From the NCBI GenBank assembly GCA_016927065.1, contig JAFGNJ010000004.1:248001-312000 (forward strand): 64,000 bases of DNA, written 5' to 3'. How positions within the stretch are numbered: position 1 is the first letter of the stretch; each line of letters starts with the position of its first letter. Below the pieces are notes generated by a model that saw only the letters and a list, made by a program, of their open reading frames with translations, had not been told where the DNA came from and did not search any database. A program made the position numbers and the translations under genes. Source of the DNA: Deltaproteobacteria bacterium (lineage in GTDB: Bacteria > Desulfobacterota > B13-G15 > RBG-16-54-18). Shown here one piece after another: positions 41,082 to 49,925 of the stretch.

Positions 41082-41933
41082 ATGAAGTTACAATCTATAC
41101 AAGCCATCCTTGACGGCACGGCATTGTCTTCGCGATTTTCCCGTAAGACGCGCGAATGGATGTTCGTTGCTTTTACGGTGCTTGCGATTGCCGCCACGTT
41201 CTCGAGCCCCCCAGTGCTCCAGGACCCCGCATACAACCATTTCGCAGACCACAGGACCTTCCTCGGCATCCCCAACTTCTTCGACGTCGTCTCTAACGCG
41301 CCCCTTCTCTTTGTTGGGCTTCTTGGCCTTGCGTTTGTCCTCCGCCGCACCGCCCAGACCTCACAGGCCGCCTTTGCTACAGATCATGAGGTCTGGTCCT
41401 ACGTTGCCCTTTTTGCCGGGGTCGCACTCTCCGGCTTCGGCTCCGCGTACTACCACCTGGCACCAGGCGACAATCGCCTTGTATGGGATCGTCTCCCTAT
41501 GACGATCATCTTTATGTCCTTCTTAGCCGCTACTATCTCCGAGCGCATCAGCACGAGGACCGGCTTATTACTCCTACCCATCCTGCTGAGCGTCGGCATC
41601 GCCAGCATCATCTATTGGCACGTGACCGAACTCAGAGGCTCGGGCGATCTCCGAGTGTATCTCGATGTTCAATACTACACCACCGCTGCTATCCCGCTCA
41701 TTGCCATCCTTTTTCCTTCGCGTTATACGCGCGGTCGCATCGTCTTTACTGTATTCGCGGTCTATGTACTCGCCAAGGTGTTTGAGTTGCTTGACGGTGC
41801 CGTGTACTCCTTGGGTCATGTTGTCAGCGGTCACGTCATAAAGCACTTGATTGCCGCCGTCGCTTCATTGCTGATCTTGGATATGCTCCGACGCAGGCGA
41901 CCTCTGAAGCTTCATGATCAACAGGCCTCCTGA
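41082..41933 (+). CDS. ceramidase-like (CREST superfamily) membrane protein
   Basis: A 283-residue polytopic membrane protein with about seven hydrophobic helices. GFGSAYYHLAPGDNRLVWDRLPMT (about residues 113-136) contains the Ser, His and Asp of the metal site of alkaline ceramidase/CREST hydrolases, and SGHVIKHLIAA (about 253-263) supplies the paired histidines near the end. CREST proteins are zinc-dependent membrane hydrolases of lipid amides; bacterial members are mostly uncharacterised. Substrate unknown. No strong ribosome site precedes ATG 41082. It is followed by the potassium transporter after a 303-base gap (41934-42236) in which I see no gene or riboswitch. Confidence 0.78.
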   Translation: MKLQSIQAILDGTALSSRFSRKTREWMFVAFTVLAIAATFSSPPVLQDPAYNHFADHRTFLGIPNFFDVVSNAPLLFVGLLGLAFVLRRTAQTSQAAFATDHEVWSYVALFAGVALSGFGSAYYHLAPGDNRLVWDRLPMTIIFMSFLAATISERISTRTGLLLLPILLSVGIASIIYWHVTELRGSGDLRVYLDVQYYTTAAIPLIAILFPSRYTRGRIVFTVFAVYVLAKVFELLDGAVYSLGHVVSGHVIKHLIAAVASLLILDMLRRRRPLKLHDQQAS

Positions 41934-42236
41934 CTCCGGCATCTTAACCACGTGCCTGAAGGATGCTGGCGATGAGCCCATGTCTTCGGCGCGGTGGTGG
42001 TCAAGGAATATATCGAATTTTTTTACGCCTGGGCATTGCGGGCGACAGAGAATACTAGACAAGAAGGTGATTTTTTAAAGGTGCGATTATTATAAAATCT
42101 GCTCATAAGTGTTTGCAATCATGCATGAATTAACGAAGATTCCCTCTACCCTAATGTCGGTCGGAACTTGCACCAATATAATAAGTTTGACTGTTGAATT
42201 CACGCACATTATCAATGAGGTGGTTGCTCCCATATT

Positions 42237-44135
42237 ATGACTGCCCGTAAAAACGTCAAACCCGCAGAGCCACATCCTGAGAGGACGCGCGCGCTGGCAA
42301 TCGGCGCGCTCGGCGTTGTTTTTGGGGATATCGGGACGAGTCCCCTCTATGCCCTTCGGCAATGCTTCTCTCCGAATTATGGTATCATGGTCAGCCCAGA
42401 AAACGTCCTCGGTATCCTCTCGCTCATTTTCTGGGCGCTCATGATCATCATTTCCTTCAAGTACGTGACGTTTGTCATGCGCGCGGACAACCATGGAGAA
42501 GGCGGCATCCTCGCATTGCTCGCACTTGTTGTTGCCAAGAAAGGTAATAGGGTGCGGTATCGTCGTGTTCTTCTCGGCATCGGTATCTTTGGAGCAGCCC
42601 TCCTCTATGGCGATGGTATGATCACCCCTGCCATCTCAGTCCTCAGTGCAGTCGAGGGGCTCAAGATCGCCACCCCCATCTTCGACCATTATGTGATCCC
42701 CCTTGTCATCGTGATCCTCGTTGCTTTGTTTCTTTTTCAGCGGCGAGGTACGGGAGTTGTGGGGGCGGTATTCGGGCCCCTCATGCTCCTCTGGTTCTGT
42801 GTACTCGCCGTTCTCGGCGCAAGGTGGATCGTTGTCGTTCCAGAAGTCCTTGCGTCCATTAACCCGCTGTATGCAATAGATTTTTTTATGAGGAACCGGG
42901 TTGCGGGCCTTTTCGTGCTCGGTGCGGTCTTCCTCGTGGTAACGGGGGGAGAGGCACTTTATGCTGACATGGGGCATTTTGGTAAGAGGCCCATCAGGAC
43001 AGGGTGGTTCGCTGTGGTGTTGCCTGCGTTGCTCATCAATTATTTCGGACAGGGTGCGCTGTTGCTCAGCAGGCCTGAGGCCTTGAAAAACCCCTTCTAT
43101 TATCTCGTACCCTCCTGGGGTTTTTATCCCCTCGTATGCCTTGCAACGGCGGCTACGGTTATCGCCTCGCAGGCAATTATTTCCGGCGCATACTCGCTGA
43201 CCCGCCAGGCCATGCAGCTCGGGTATGTGCCTCGACTTGAAATACGCCACTCTTCCCCCGAAGAGATCGGACAGGTCTACGTCCCCTGGGTGAACTGGGT
43301 CCTTTTGATTGGGACGGTGGGGCTGGTAGTGGGATTTCGTTCCTCCGCCAACCTGGCGGGCGCTTACGGAGTCGCCGTGGTGACGACGATGGTGTTGACT
43401 ACCATCTTGGCGTTTGCCTGTATGCGGATATGCTGGGGTTGGAATATGGTGAAGGCCGCAGCTCTGGCATCATGTCTCCTCGCCGTCGATCTCGCCTTTT
43501 TTGCGGCGAACATACCGAAGGTCGGGCAAGGGGCCTGGGTTCCCCTTGCTATTGCTGCTATTGTTTACATCCTCTTCACTACATGGAAACGAGGCAGGAC
43601 CCTTCTCAGGGAGCGGTTTCGCAAGGAACAGATATCGGTTGACGTATTGTTGAAAGATTTTGCGGAACATCCACCGATTCGGACACCGGGGACCGCGGTC
43701 TTTCTCGATAGTAATCCTTCCGGCATCCCCCGCACCCTGCTTCACAATTTAAAGCATAATAAGGTTTTGCACGAGCGAGTTATATTATTGACAGTCATCA
43801 CCGAGGAAGTTCCAAGGATTCCATGGCCCGAGAAACTCGAAATCAACGAGCTTGCACCGGCTTTCTTCAGGATTATGGCGCACTATGGCTTTATGGAGAC
43901 ACCCAATGTCCCGGCGATTCTCCGTTATGCAGAACGAGATGGGTTGGAGTACAAACCGATGGAGACAACCTTCTTTTTAGGTCGCGAGACGCTGGTAATG
44001 AGCCGCTCGCGGGGGATGAACTACTGGCGGAAGCTCCTCTTTGCTCTTCTGTCGCGGAACGCACAGCGCGCAACGTTCCACTACGGCATACCCCCAAATC
44101 GGTCAATAGAAATCGGCGCACAGGTTGAGATGTAA
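42237..44135 (+). CDS. kup: Kup-type potassium uptake permease
   Basis: A 632-residue inner-membrane K+/H+ symporter. The N-terminal GALGVVFGDIGTSPLYALRQCF (about residues 21-42) is the family signature, and about twelve membrane helices run to residue 450; GGEALYADMGHFGKRPIRTGWF (about 238-259) is the other conserved loop. The C-terminal cytosolic tail (about 460-632) is normal. Length fits Kup (622-650). Takes up potassium at low pH or moderate affinity. ATG 42237 has a modest GAGGTGG upstream. No potassium or c-di-AMP riboswitch is evident before it. Confidence 0.94.
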   Translation: MTARKNVKPAEPHPERTRALAIGALGVVFGDIGTSPLYALRQCFSPNYGIMVSPENVLGILSLIFWALMIIISFKYVTFVMRADNHGEGGILALLALVVAKKGNRVRYRRVLLGIGIFGAALLYGDGMITPAISVLSAVEGLKIATPIFDHYVIPLVIVILVALFLFQRRGTGVVGAVFGPLMLLWFCVLAVLGARWIVVVPEVLASINPLYAIDFFMRNRVAGLFVLGAVFLVVTGGEALYADMGHFGKRPIRTGWFAVVLPALLINYFGQGALLLSRPEALKNPFYYLVPSWGFYPLVCLATAATVIASQAIISGAYSLTRQAMQLGYVPRLEIRHSSPEEIGQVYVPWVNWVLLIGTVGLVVGFRSSANLAGAYGVAVVTTMVLTTILAFACMRICWGWNMVKAAALASCLLAVDLAFFAANIPKVGQGAWVPLAIAAIVYILFTTWKRGRTLLRERFRKEQISVDVLLKDFAEHPPIRTPGTAVFLDSNPSGIPRTLLHNLKHNKVLHERVILLTVITEEVPRIPWPEKLEINELAPAFFRIMAHYGFMETPNVPAILRYAERDGLEYKPMETTFFLGRETLVMSRSRGMNYWRKLLFALLSRNAQRATFHYGIPPNRSIEIGAQVEM

Positions 44136-44144
44136 CCGGAGAAC

Positions 44145-44175
44145 TTGACGCTGCCAGACAGCTAGTCATTATAAT
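44145..44175 (+). promoter_or_regulatory. candidate promoter of the DedA gene
   Basis: TTGACG (44145-44150), 19-base spacer, perfect TATAAT (44170-44175), 48 bases before ATG 44223. The spacer is longer than ideal. Confidence 0.42.
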
Positions 44176-44222
44176 AAAACATTTAGGAAAGAGATTGCAA
44201 AAACCACGTTAAGACATCGCCT

Positions 44223-44795
44223 ATGACGATAGAATCTTTCATTCAGAGCTATGGTTATGTGGCTATCTTCGTTGGCACGTTCCTAGAGGGTGAGACCGTT
44301 GTTATTCTCAGCGGACTTGCGGCACACCAAGGATATTTACAATTGCCGTGGGTAATTCTAGCCGCATTTGCCGGAACGCTATTTGGGGACCAGCTCTATT
44401 TTTATCTCGGTCGGTGGCACGGCCACGCCATGCTGTCCAAACATCCGGCCTGGCAAGCACGTGTCAATAAAGCGCAGAGACTGCTAGAACGTTACCGTAC
44501 AATGGTGATTATCTCTTTCCGCTTCATGTACGGCCTGCGGACAGTGACCCCATTCGTGATCGGCATGAGTCGAGTACCTACCGTAACATTCACTATGCTC
44601 AATATCTTGAGCGCCTTTACTTGGGCACTGGCGATGGGTGTTGGAGGTTATTTCTTTGGCCATGCGATGGAGATTATCATTGGAGACATCAAACACTATG
44701 AACTCGAAGTACTGGGTGTCGTTGTTATTATAGGTGTGTCGCTCTGGGTTATACATTTGTGTCGGCGCAAAAGACTGAGAACCGATGACATTTAA
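44223..44795 (+). CDS. DedA-family membrane protein
   Basis: A 190-residue inner-membrane protein of the DedA (SNARE-associated) family, now seen as lipid-carrier flippases or proton-driven transporters. GTFLEGETVVILSGLAAHQGYL (about residues 17-38) carries the conserved acidic residue in the re-entrant loop, GTLFGDQLYFYLGRWHG (about 56-72) the second, and FRFMYGLRTVTPFVIGMSRV (about 100-119) the essential arginines. Four to five membrane segments. Single gene with a modest promoter. Confidence 0.9.
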   Translation: MTIESFIQSYGYVAIFVGTFLEGETVVILSGLAAHQGYLQLPWVILAAFAGTLFGDQLYFYLGRWHGHAMLSKHPAWQARVNKAQRLLERYRTMVIISFRFMYGLRTVTPFVIGMSRVPTVTFTMLNILSAFTWALAMGVGGYFFGHAMEIIIGDIKHYELEVLGVVVIIGVSLWVIHLCRRKRLRTDDI

Positions 44796-44895
44796 TCATC
44801 GCCAGATTCTTAGTTGGTACACCACGGCCCATTGAGAGGACTTGGCGGAGAAAATCCGCAGTGTTTGTGGGTCCCAAGGCACGGTGGGATTAAAG

Positions 44896-44911
44896 CGTGT
44901 CTCGAAGACAC
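44896..44911 (-). terminator. weak terminator after the DUF1003 gene
   Basis: Minus strand GTGTCT, TCG loop, AGACAC, then GCTTTAAT. Six-pair stem just beyond the stop codon; the U tract is poor. Confidence 0.4.
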
Positions 44912-44913
44912 TG

Positions 44914-45636
44914 TTAAACATCGTGTTTGTGCGGAGTTTTGTGAGCGAGCCCTTCCATCAACTCCGTTTGGATCTCCTGGATCTCCAAAAGCCGCTGCCA
45001 CTGATGCGTAAGGAGGTGGTCCATTTTTTCGTGCAGATTGCGAATCTCTAATTCCGCCTTGAGGTTTACCAGATAATCGTGTTGGGCGCTCAGGCGATCC
45101 TTAGACTCCTGGCGGTTTTGGCTCATCATAATGATGGGCGCTTGAATAGCAGCGAGACACGAGAGGAGCAGGTTGAGGAGGATGAAGGGGTATGGGTCAA
45201 ATGGTTTCAAAATGAGTACGATGGAGTTGATGGCGATCCATACCAGGAGCACGGCACCAAAGATGGTGATGAAACGCCAGCTTCCGCCGAATTCGGCAAT
45301 TCTGTCTGCCATCCGTTGTCCGAGCGTCAACTGCCCCTCAAACTCGACATTGATGTTCTTGGACAACAACTCTTCCTCTCTGAGGCTCCTCATGACCTGT
45401 TCTTCTAATCCCGAAAGATCGCCCTTATCCGCTTCGAGAACGTCTTTGACATACTCCGTTCGGAAGTAATTCAGGTCATCGAGACAGATGAAGCCACTGG
45501 AGGACCAATCGGCATGCTTTTTCCGAATTATCTCAACTATGGAGTCACGGACCAACGCTCCTGGGAACACCGCGCTCAGCGTCTTTCGTTTTTTGCAGAT
45601 CTGGCACACTACTGTTTTTTGCGATTTTTTTATCAT
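44914..45636 (-). CDS. DUF1003 membrane protein
   Basis: A 240-residue protein. The N-terminal cytosolic part starts with a CxxC zinc-ribbon-like pair (VCQICKKRK) and CLDDLNY, followed by a helix with acidic clusters; then LGQRMADRIAEFGGSWRFITIFG leads into two membrane helices (about residues 123-145 and 152-172), the DUF1003 core, and a C-terminal coiled coil (about 180-235, HDYLVNLKAELEIRNLHEKMD). DUF1003 proteins are common and of unknown function. ATG 45636 follows GGGAGG by five bases; an in-frame TTG twelve codons earlier precedes that site. Confidence 0.85.
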   Translation of the reverse strand: MIKKSQKTVVCQICKKRKTLSAVFPGALVRDSIVEIIRKKHADWSSSGFICLDDLNYFRTEYVKDVLEADKGDLSGLEEQVMRSLREEELLSKNINVEFEGQLTLGQRMADRIAEFGGSWRFITIFGAVLLVWIAINSIVLILKPFDPYPFILLNLLLSCLAAIQAPIIMMSQNRQESKDRLSAQHDYLVNLKAELEIRNLHEKMDHLLTHQWQRLLEIQEIQTELMEGLAHKTPHKHDV

Positions 45637-45688
45637 TTTATCCTCCCCATCAATGTATTCTACTTCCAACAAGCATATATAACCTGAT

Positions 45689-45718
45689 AATATACTCTAC
45701 CCTTTGTTACTGTATCAA
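45689..45718 (-). promoter_or_regulatory. candidate promoter of the DUF1003 gene
   Basis: Minus strand TTGATA (45718-45713), 18-base spacer, TATATT (45694-45689), about 46 bases before the start codon. The remaining divergent gap up to 45872 is AT-rich and holds a short inverted repeat AGGAATA...TATTCCT near 45767-45789. Confidence 0.42.
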
Positions 45719-45872
45719 AAGCGGTTTGGGTGTCAAATCAAAATTATGGAGCACGACAGAAGCTTCGAGGAATATTTCGTTTATTCCTTGAGTCTAATAT
45801 TATGATGTATTAAGCACTTTTCAAAATATTTGAATATGTTACAATATCAACATGTTATCCAAGGAGCGCGAT

Positions 45873-46634
45873 ATGGCAAGAAGGGCATGCTTAATCCTGG
45901 GGTTACTCTCCTTTCTCTTTCTGGGTGCCGGTACGGAGTTAAAGGCCCAAGATGCCCAAGCCATTGTACAGGCCGGATTTGATTATTGGCGGGGCAAGGC
46001 CTCCGTCGCCACGGTGGAAATGGTCATTCATCGTCCGGACTGGAACCGGCCCATGACCATCAAGGCTTGGACCAAGGGTCAATCAGAAAGTATTTTTTTC
46101 GTCATCGCCCCTTCTAAAGACAAGGGCAACGGCACGCTCAAGAGGGGCAAAGAGATGTGGACATACAACCCAAAGGTTAATCGGGTGATCAAGGTCCCTC
46201 CCTCTATGATGTCCCAGTCATGGATGGGTTCGGACTTCTCCAATGACGACCTGGCCAAGTCCGACAGCATCCTGGATGATTATACCCACACACTTGTGGG
46301 CACTGAAACCCATGAGGGGAAAAAGGTGTATGTGATCAAGTCGATGCCGAAACCAACGGCGCCAGTAGTGTGGGGCATGCAGCAACTGAAAATCAGGGAA
46401 GACCATATCCTCTTGCAAGAGGAATTCTACGATGAGGATCTCGAGCTGGTCAAGGCAATGACCGGGTCTCAGATCCAGATGATGGGCGGCAAGCTCTTTC
46501 CCACGGTGTGGAGGATGCAGAAGGCCGACGTCGAGGACGAATATACCGAGTTGACCTACCTGGAGCTTGAATTCAAGGACGACCTGCCTGATAACCTTTT
46601 TACCCTCACCAATTTGAGGAACCCCAGACAATAA
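45873..46634 (+). CDS. outer-membrane lipoprotein-sorting (LolA-like) protein
   Basis: A 253-residue exported protein of the LolA/LppX fold. Signal peptide at residues 1-24 (cut near LKA), followed by the half-barrel domain with ASVATVEMVIHRPDWNRPMTIKAWTKG, EMWTYNPKVNRVIKVPPSMMSQSWMGSDFSNDDLAK (about 100-135) and a C-terminal TELTYLELEFKDDLPDNLFTLTNL. Such proteins carry lipids or lipoproteins across the periplasm. ATG 45873 follows AAGGAG. First of five genes (to 51369) that together look like an ABC-driven envelope export system. No lipobox is seen. Confidence 0.85.
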   Translation: MARRACLILGLLSFLFLGAGTELKAQDAQAIVQAGFDYWRGKASVATVEMVIHRPDWNRPMTIKAWTKGQSESIFFVIAPSKDKGNGTLKRGKEMWTYNPKVNRVIKVPPSMMSQSWMGSDFSNDDLAKSDSILDDYTHTLVGTETHEGKKVYVIKSMPKPTAPVVWGMQQLKIREDHILLQEEFYDEDLELVKAMTGSQIQMMGGKLFPTVWRMQKADVEDEYTELTYLELEFKDDLPDNLFTLTNLRNPRQ

Positions 46635-46640
46635 GCGTCC

Positions 46641-47879
46641 ATGTCCATCGACCTCAAAATGGCATGGCGGAATATCTGGCGGCATCCAAGGCGGGCCATC
46701 TTGACCATGGCCGCCATCGCCTTTGCCACCGTCCTGCTGGTCTTTATGTTGTCGTGGCAGTTCGGCTCTTATGACACCATGATCAATGCCGCGGTAAAGG
46801 TCCACACAGGTCACCTGCAGGTGCAGGCCGCTGGATACCATGAGCAACAGAACATGCATCTTGTGGTCCCTGATCCGGTCTCGGTCAGCCGTCTTCTCGA
46901 CGACATTCCAGATGTGGCCGCCCATACCGCTCGGGCCACCGCCTTTTCCTTGGTCTCCTCTCATGAGCGGACCTATGGTGTTGCCGTCAGGGGGATCGAT
47001 CCGACGAAGGAGGCACAGGTAACCACCGTGGGGCAGGTGATCCGCCAGGGGAAATATCTCTCCGACGATGACGCTGCTCAGGCCTTGGTGGGAGGACTCT
47101 TAGCTAAGAATTTAAGGGTGGGGGTGGGTGATGAGTTGGTCCTCTTGGGGCAGGGGCGCGACGGCTCCATTGCCGCCACCGTGGTTCAGGTAGCGGGGAT
47201 CTTCAGCTACGGCCAGGACGAACTTGATCGGAATGTTATCTATATACCCCTCCCCTATTTCCAGGAGGTCTATAGTATGCAGGGGGCCGTCCATGAGGTG
47301 GTCGTCCTCGGCACCTCTCTCGAGGCAGTACCTCGAATAAAACGATCTGTTTCTGCCGAGCTCAAAACAATAGACAAAAAGAACAAGCTGGTGGTCCTGG
47401 ACTGGATGGAACTCATGCCCGGCCTCATCCAGAGCATTCAGATGGACCTGATTAGCGGATTTATCATGTACTTGATCTTAATCATTGTGGTGGCCTTCAG
47501 CATATTAAATACCTTCCTCATGGTCATATTCGAACGGACGAGGGAATTCGGCGTCTTTATGGCCCTAGGTACGACACCGGGGCGGCTGACCAGGCTGCTA
47601 CTGCTTGAATCGACGACCCTAACCCTGTTAGGCACCGCCATGGGTATCGTTGCCGGTAGCCTAGTGACCTGGTACTTTCAGGTCCATGGCATCGTTATCT
47701 CCGGCACCTCAGAGATGTTGCAACAATACGGGTTGCCCGAGCGGATGTACCCCCAGCTCTCGACCCTCTCCATCGCTGTCGGGGCGGGTCTGGTGTTGGC
47801 CATCACCCTTGCGGCTGCCCTGTATCCGGCCTTGAAGGTTCGGCGCCTGCGGCCGGTGGAGGCGATGAGGGCGGTATAA
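46641..47879 (+). CDS. ABC transporter permease, FtsX/LolCE type (1)
   Basis: A 412-residue membrane permease with the MacB/LolC layout: one N-terminal helix (about residues 18-40), a large periplasmic domain (about 45-265) and three C-terminal helices (about 275-300, 320-350, 370-400). It begins MAWRNIWRHPRR, the amphipathic coupling stretch shared with the next gene. FERTREFGVFMALGTTPGRLTRLLLLES lies in the cytoplasmic loop that meets the ATPase. Starts six bases after the LolA-like gene and forms a heterodimer with its paralogue (inference). Confidence 0.9.
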   Translation: MSIDLKMAWRNIWRHPRRAILTMAAIAFATVLLVFMLSWQFGSYDTMINAAVKVHTGHLQVQAAGYHEQQNMHLVVPDPVSVSRLLDDIPDVAAHTARATAFSLVSSHERTYGVAVRGIDPTKEAQVTTVGQVIRQGKYLSDDDAAQALVGGLLAKNLRVGVGDELVLLGQGRDGSIAATVVQVAGIFSYGQDELDRNVIYIPLPYFQEVYSMQGAVHEVVVLGTSLEAVPRIKRSVSAELKTIDKKNKLVVLDWMELMPGLIQSIQMDLISGFIMYLILIIVVAFSILNTFLMVIFERTREFGVFMALGTTPGRLTRLLLLESTTLTLLGTAMGIVAGSLVTWYFQVHGIVISGTSEMLQQYGLPERMYPQLSTLSIAVGAGLVLAITLAAALYPALKVRRLRPVEAMRAV

Positions 47880-47884
47880 ATTTG

Positions 47885-47926
47885 TCAGTGATCAGTGGTC
47901 AGTAATCAGTGATCGGTGATCAGGGC
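47885..47926. repeat. degenerate tandem repeat of CAGTGATCAGT units
   Basis: In the 84-base gap between the permease genes the words CAGTGATCAGTGGTCAG, TAATCAGTGAT and CGGTGATCAG follow one another, four to five copies of an eight-to-nine base unit that is partly self-complementary through GATC. Such arrays occur as dispersed intergenic repeats in many genomes. Confidence 0.55.
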
Positions 47927-47963
47927 ACCATTCAATGCGTGTTGATATAGAGAGGAATTTTTC

Positions 47964-49187
47964 ATGTTTTTTCAATTAGGATGGCGGAATATCTGGCGGA
48001 ACCGCCGCAGAACCTTGGTCATCTTGACGGCGGTCGTCATCGGGGTCTGGAGCATGATTTTCTTAAGCTCCCTCATGCGGGGGGTCGCCGACCAGTTTGT
48101 CAGCAACGGCATCAAAACCCTTACCGGTCACATCCAGGTGCATCACACGGGGTATCGAGAAGACCCGGTCGTCGAGAACAGCATAAAAAATCCTGCAGGG
48201 GTGGAGGCCGTCCTCACCGCGGTTCTGCCCCCCGAGGCCCAGTGGGCCCCCCGCGTTCGTGTCAACGCCGTTGCGAGCAATGCCCGCCATTCCACCGGCA
48301 TCACCATGGTGGGTATTGACCCCTCAAGAGAGGCAGGCGTTTCGTTTATCGGTGAGGCAATTACGGAGGGGCGCTATCTGAAATCCGATGACCCCTACGG
48401 CATTGTGGTGGGCAAGGCCCTGGTTAAAAAATTCGAGACCAAAGTGGGCCGCAAACTGGTCCTCATGTCCCAGGATACCGAGGGTGAGACAGCCTCCCGG
48501 GCCTTCCGCATCGTTGGAGTCTACCGGGCCGAGATGCAGGCCACTGAGAAGCAGTTTGCCTTCGTTTCCATGCCCGCAGCGCAGCAGATGTTGAATTTGT
48601 CACACGGCATCTCAGAGGTCGCCGTTCTCCTTGCCGAGCACGGCCAGGCGATGCAGGTGGCAAATACCCTGCGGGCCGAGCTCTCCGCGGACGAGTATGA
48701 GGTCAATACCTGGCAAGAGCTCCTCCCCATGGGCTCCGCCATCATGAAGATATACGACTGGTTTATCTTCATTTGGTTTTTGGTGGTCTTTATTGCCATG
48801 GGATTCGGCATCGTGAACACCACGCTGATGGCCGTGTTCGAGCGGGTTAGGGAGTTCGGTTTACTCAAGGCACTCGGCATGAAGCCGTGGTGGATCGTTA
48901 AAGAGGTCCTCATTGAATCTTTTTGTCTCCTGATCCTCGGAATGGTCATCGGCAACGCCGCCGGATTTGTGAGTGTCCTCGCCATCTCCAGAACAGGCAT
49001 CGACCTCTCTGCGCTCGCCGCCGGAATGGAATATTGGGGTATGTCCCGCGTGATCTACCCCCACATCCTGGGCCAAGACGTTATGATGGCCAACTTGGTC
49101 GTGTTCATCTTGGGACTGGTGGTGAGTCTGTACCCGGCCATAAAGGCGTCCCGATTCACTCCGGTCGAGGCCCTGGCACACACATGA
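47964..49187 (+). CDS. ABC transporter permease, FtsX/LolCE type (2)
   Basis: A 407-residue paralogue of the preceding permease, beginning LGWRNIWRNRRR, with the same one plus three helix layout, a periplasmic domain of about 220 residues and FERVREFGLLKALGMKPWWIVKEVLIES in the ATPase-facing loop. The two share the coupling region but little of the periplasmic domain. ATG 47964 has AGAGAGGA upstream. It is followed by the ATPase gene after 48 bases. Probably exports or extracts a lipid or lipoprotein from the outer leaf of the inner membrane. Confidence 0.9.
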   Translation: MFFQLGWRNIWRNRRRTLVILTAVVIGVWSMIFLSSLMRGVADQFVSNGIKTLTGHIQVHHTGYREDPVVENSIKNPAGVEAVLTAVLPPEAQWAPRVRVNAVASNARHSTGITMVGIDPSREAGVSFIGEAITEGRYLKSDDPYGIVVGKALVKKFETKVGRKLVLMSQDTEGETASRAFRIVGVYRAEMQATEKQFAFVSMPAAQQMLNLSHGISEVAVLLAEHGQAMQVANTLRAELSADEYEVNTWQELLPMGSAIMKIYDWFIFIWFLVVFIAMGFGIVNTTLMAVFERVREFGLLKALGMKPWWIVKEVLIESFCLLILGMVIGNAAGFVSVLAISRTGIDLSALAAGMEYWGMSRVIYPHILGQDVMMANLVVFILGLVVSLYPAIKASRFTPVEALAHT

Positions 49188-49235
49188 GGAGCGAGGCTTT
49201 AAATTGACACGGACCGTTCACTGGAGGAGCTGCTT

Positions 49236-49925
49236 ATGGATATCGTGAAATGCACCAAGGTCACGAAGACCTACCGACAGGACACTGTTGTAGTAAGGGC
49301 GCTCAGCGGCGCGAGCCTCTCCATACAAGAAGGGGGGTTTGTCGCCATAGCCGGGCCCTCGGGCTCAGGGAAGACCACCCTCCTGAATATCATCGGTGGC
49401 TTGGACTACGCTGATTCCGGACGGGTGGTGGTAGATGGAAATGTTTTGACCGACATGAGCCAATCGGCACTGGCCCACTTGCGCCTGCACAAGGTTGGAT
49501 TCGTTTTCCAAGCCTACAACCTCATTCCGGTCCTGTCGGCGCTGGAAAATGTCGAGTTCGTCATGCTCCTGCAGGGCGTGCCGCCCGCCGAGCGCCGGGA
49601 ACGGGCCAAGGCCATCTTGGATGATGTGGGCCTGGGGGGGATGTACGATAGGCGTCCAGCCGAGCTCTCCGGCGGGCAACAGCAGAGGGTGGCTGTGGCC
49701 CGATCCATCGTATCCAATCCGTCCATTGTCCTGGCTGACGAGCCCACCGCCAACCTTGATTCCAAGACCGGGGCGAGCCTTTTGGAGATCATGCAGGAGA
49801 TGAACGAGAAAAAGGGGGTCACCTTTATCTTTTCCACCCACGACAAGATGGTCATGGACTATGCCCGCCGACTTATCTATCTCAGAGACGGTCGCATTGT
49901 GGAAGACAAGATTCGGAATGGATGA
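49236..49925 (+). CDS. ABC transporter ATP-binding protein (LolD/MacB type)
   Basis: A 229-residue ATPase. Walker A GPSGSGKTTLLNIIGGLD (residues 35-52), Q-loop VFQAYNLIPVLSALENVEF, signature LSGGQQQRVAVARS (about 139-152), Walker B IVLADEPTANLD (about 159-170) and switch histidine STHDKMV (about 195-201). These are the subfamily traits of LolD. It energises the two permeases. ATG 49236 follows GGAGGAG. Its last eight bases overlap the start of the barrel gene. Confidence 0.95.
   Translation: MDIVKCTKVTKTYRQDTVVVRALSGASLSIQEGGFVAIAGPSGSGKTTLLNIIGGLDYADSGRVVVDGNVLTDMSQSALAHLRLHKVGFVFQAYNLIPVLSALENVEFVMLLQGVPPAERRERAKAILDDVGLGGMYDRRPAELSGGQQQRVAVARSIVSNPSIVLADEPTANLDSKTGASLLEIMQEMNEKKGVTFIFSTHDKMVMDYARRLIYLRDGRIVEDKIRNG

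Noticed and set aside
41934-42236. Potassium or c-di-AMP riboswitch ahead of kup
   Set aside because: I looked for the conserved paired cores and saw none; the region shows no clear long stem.
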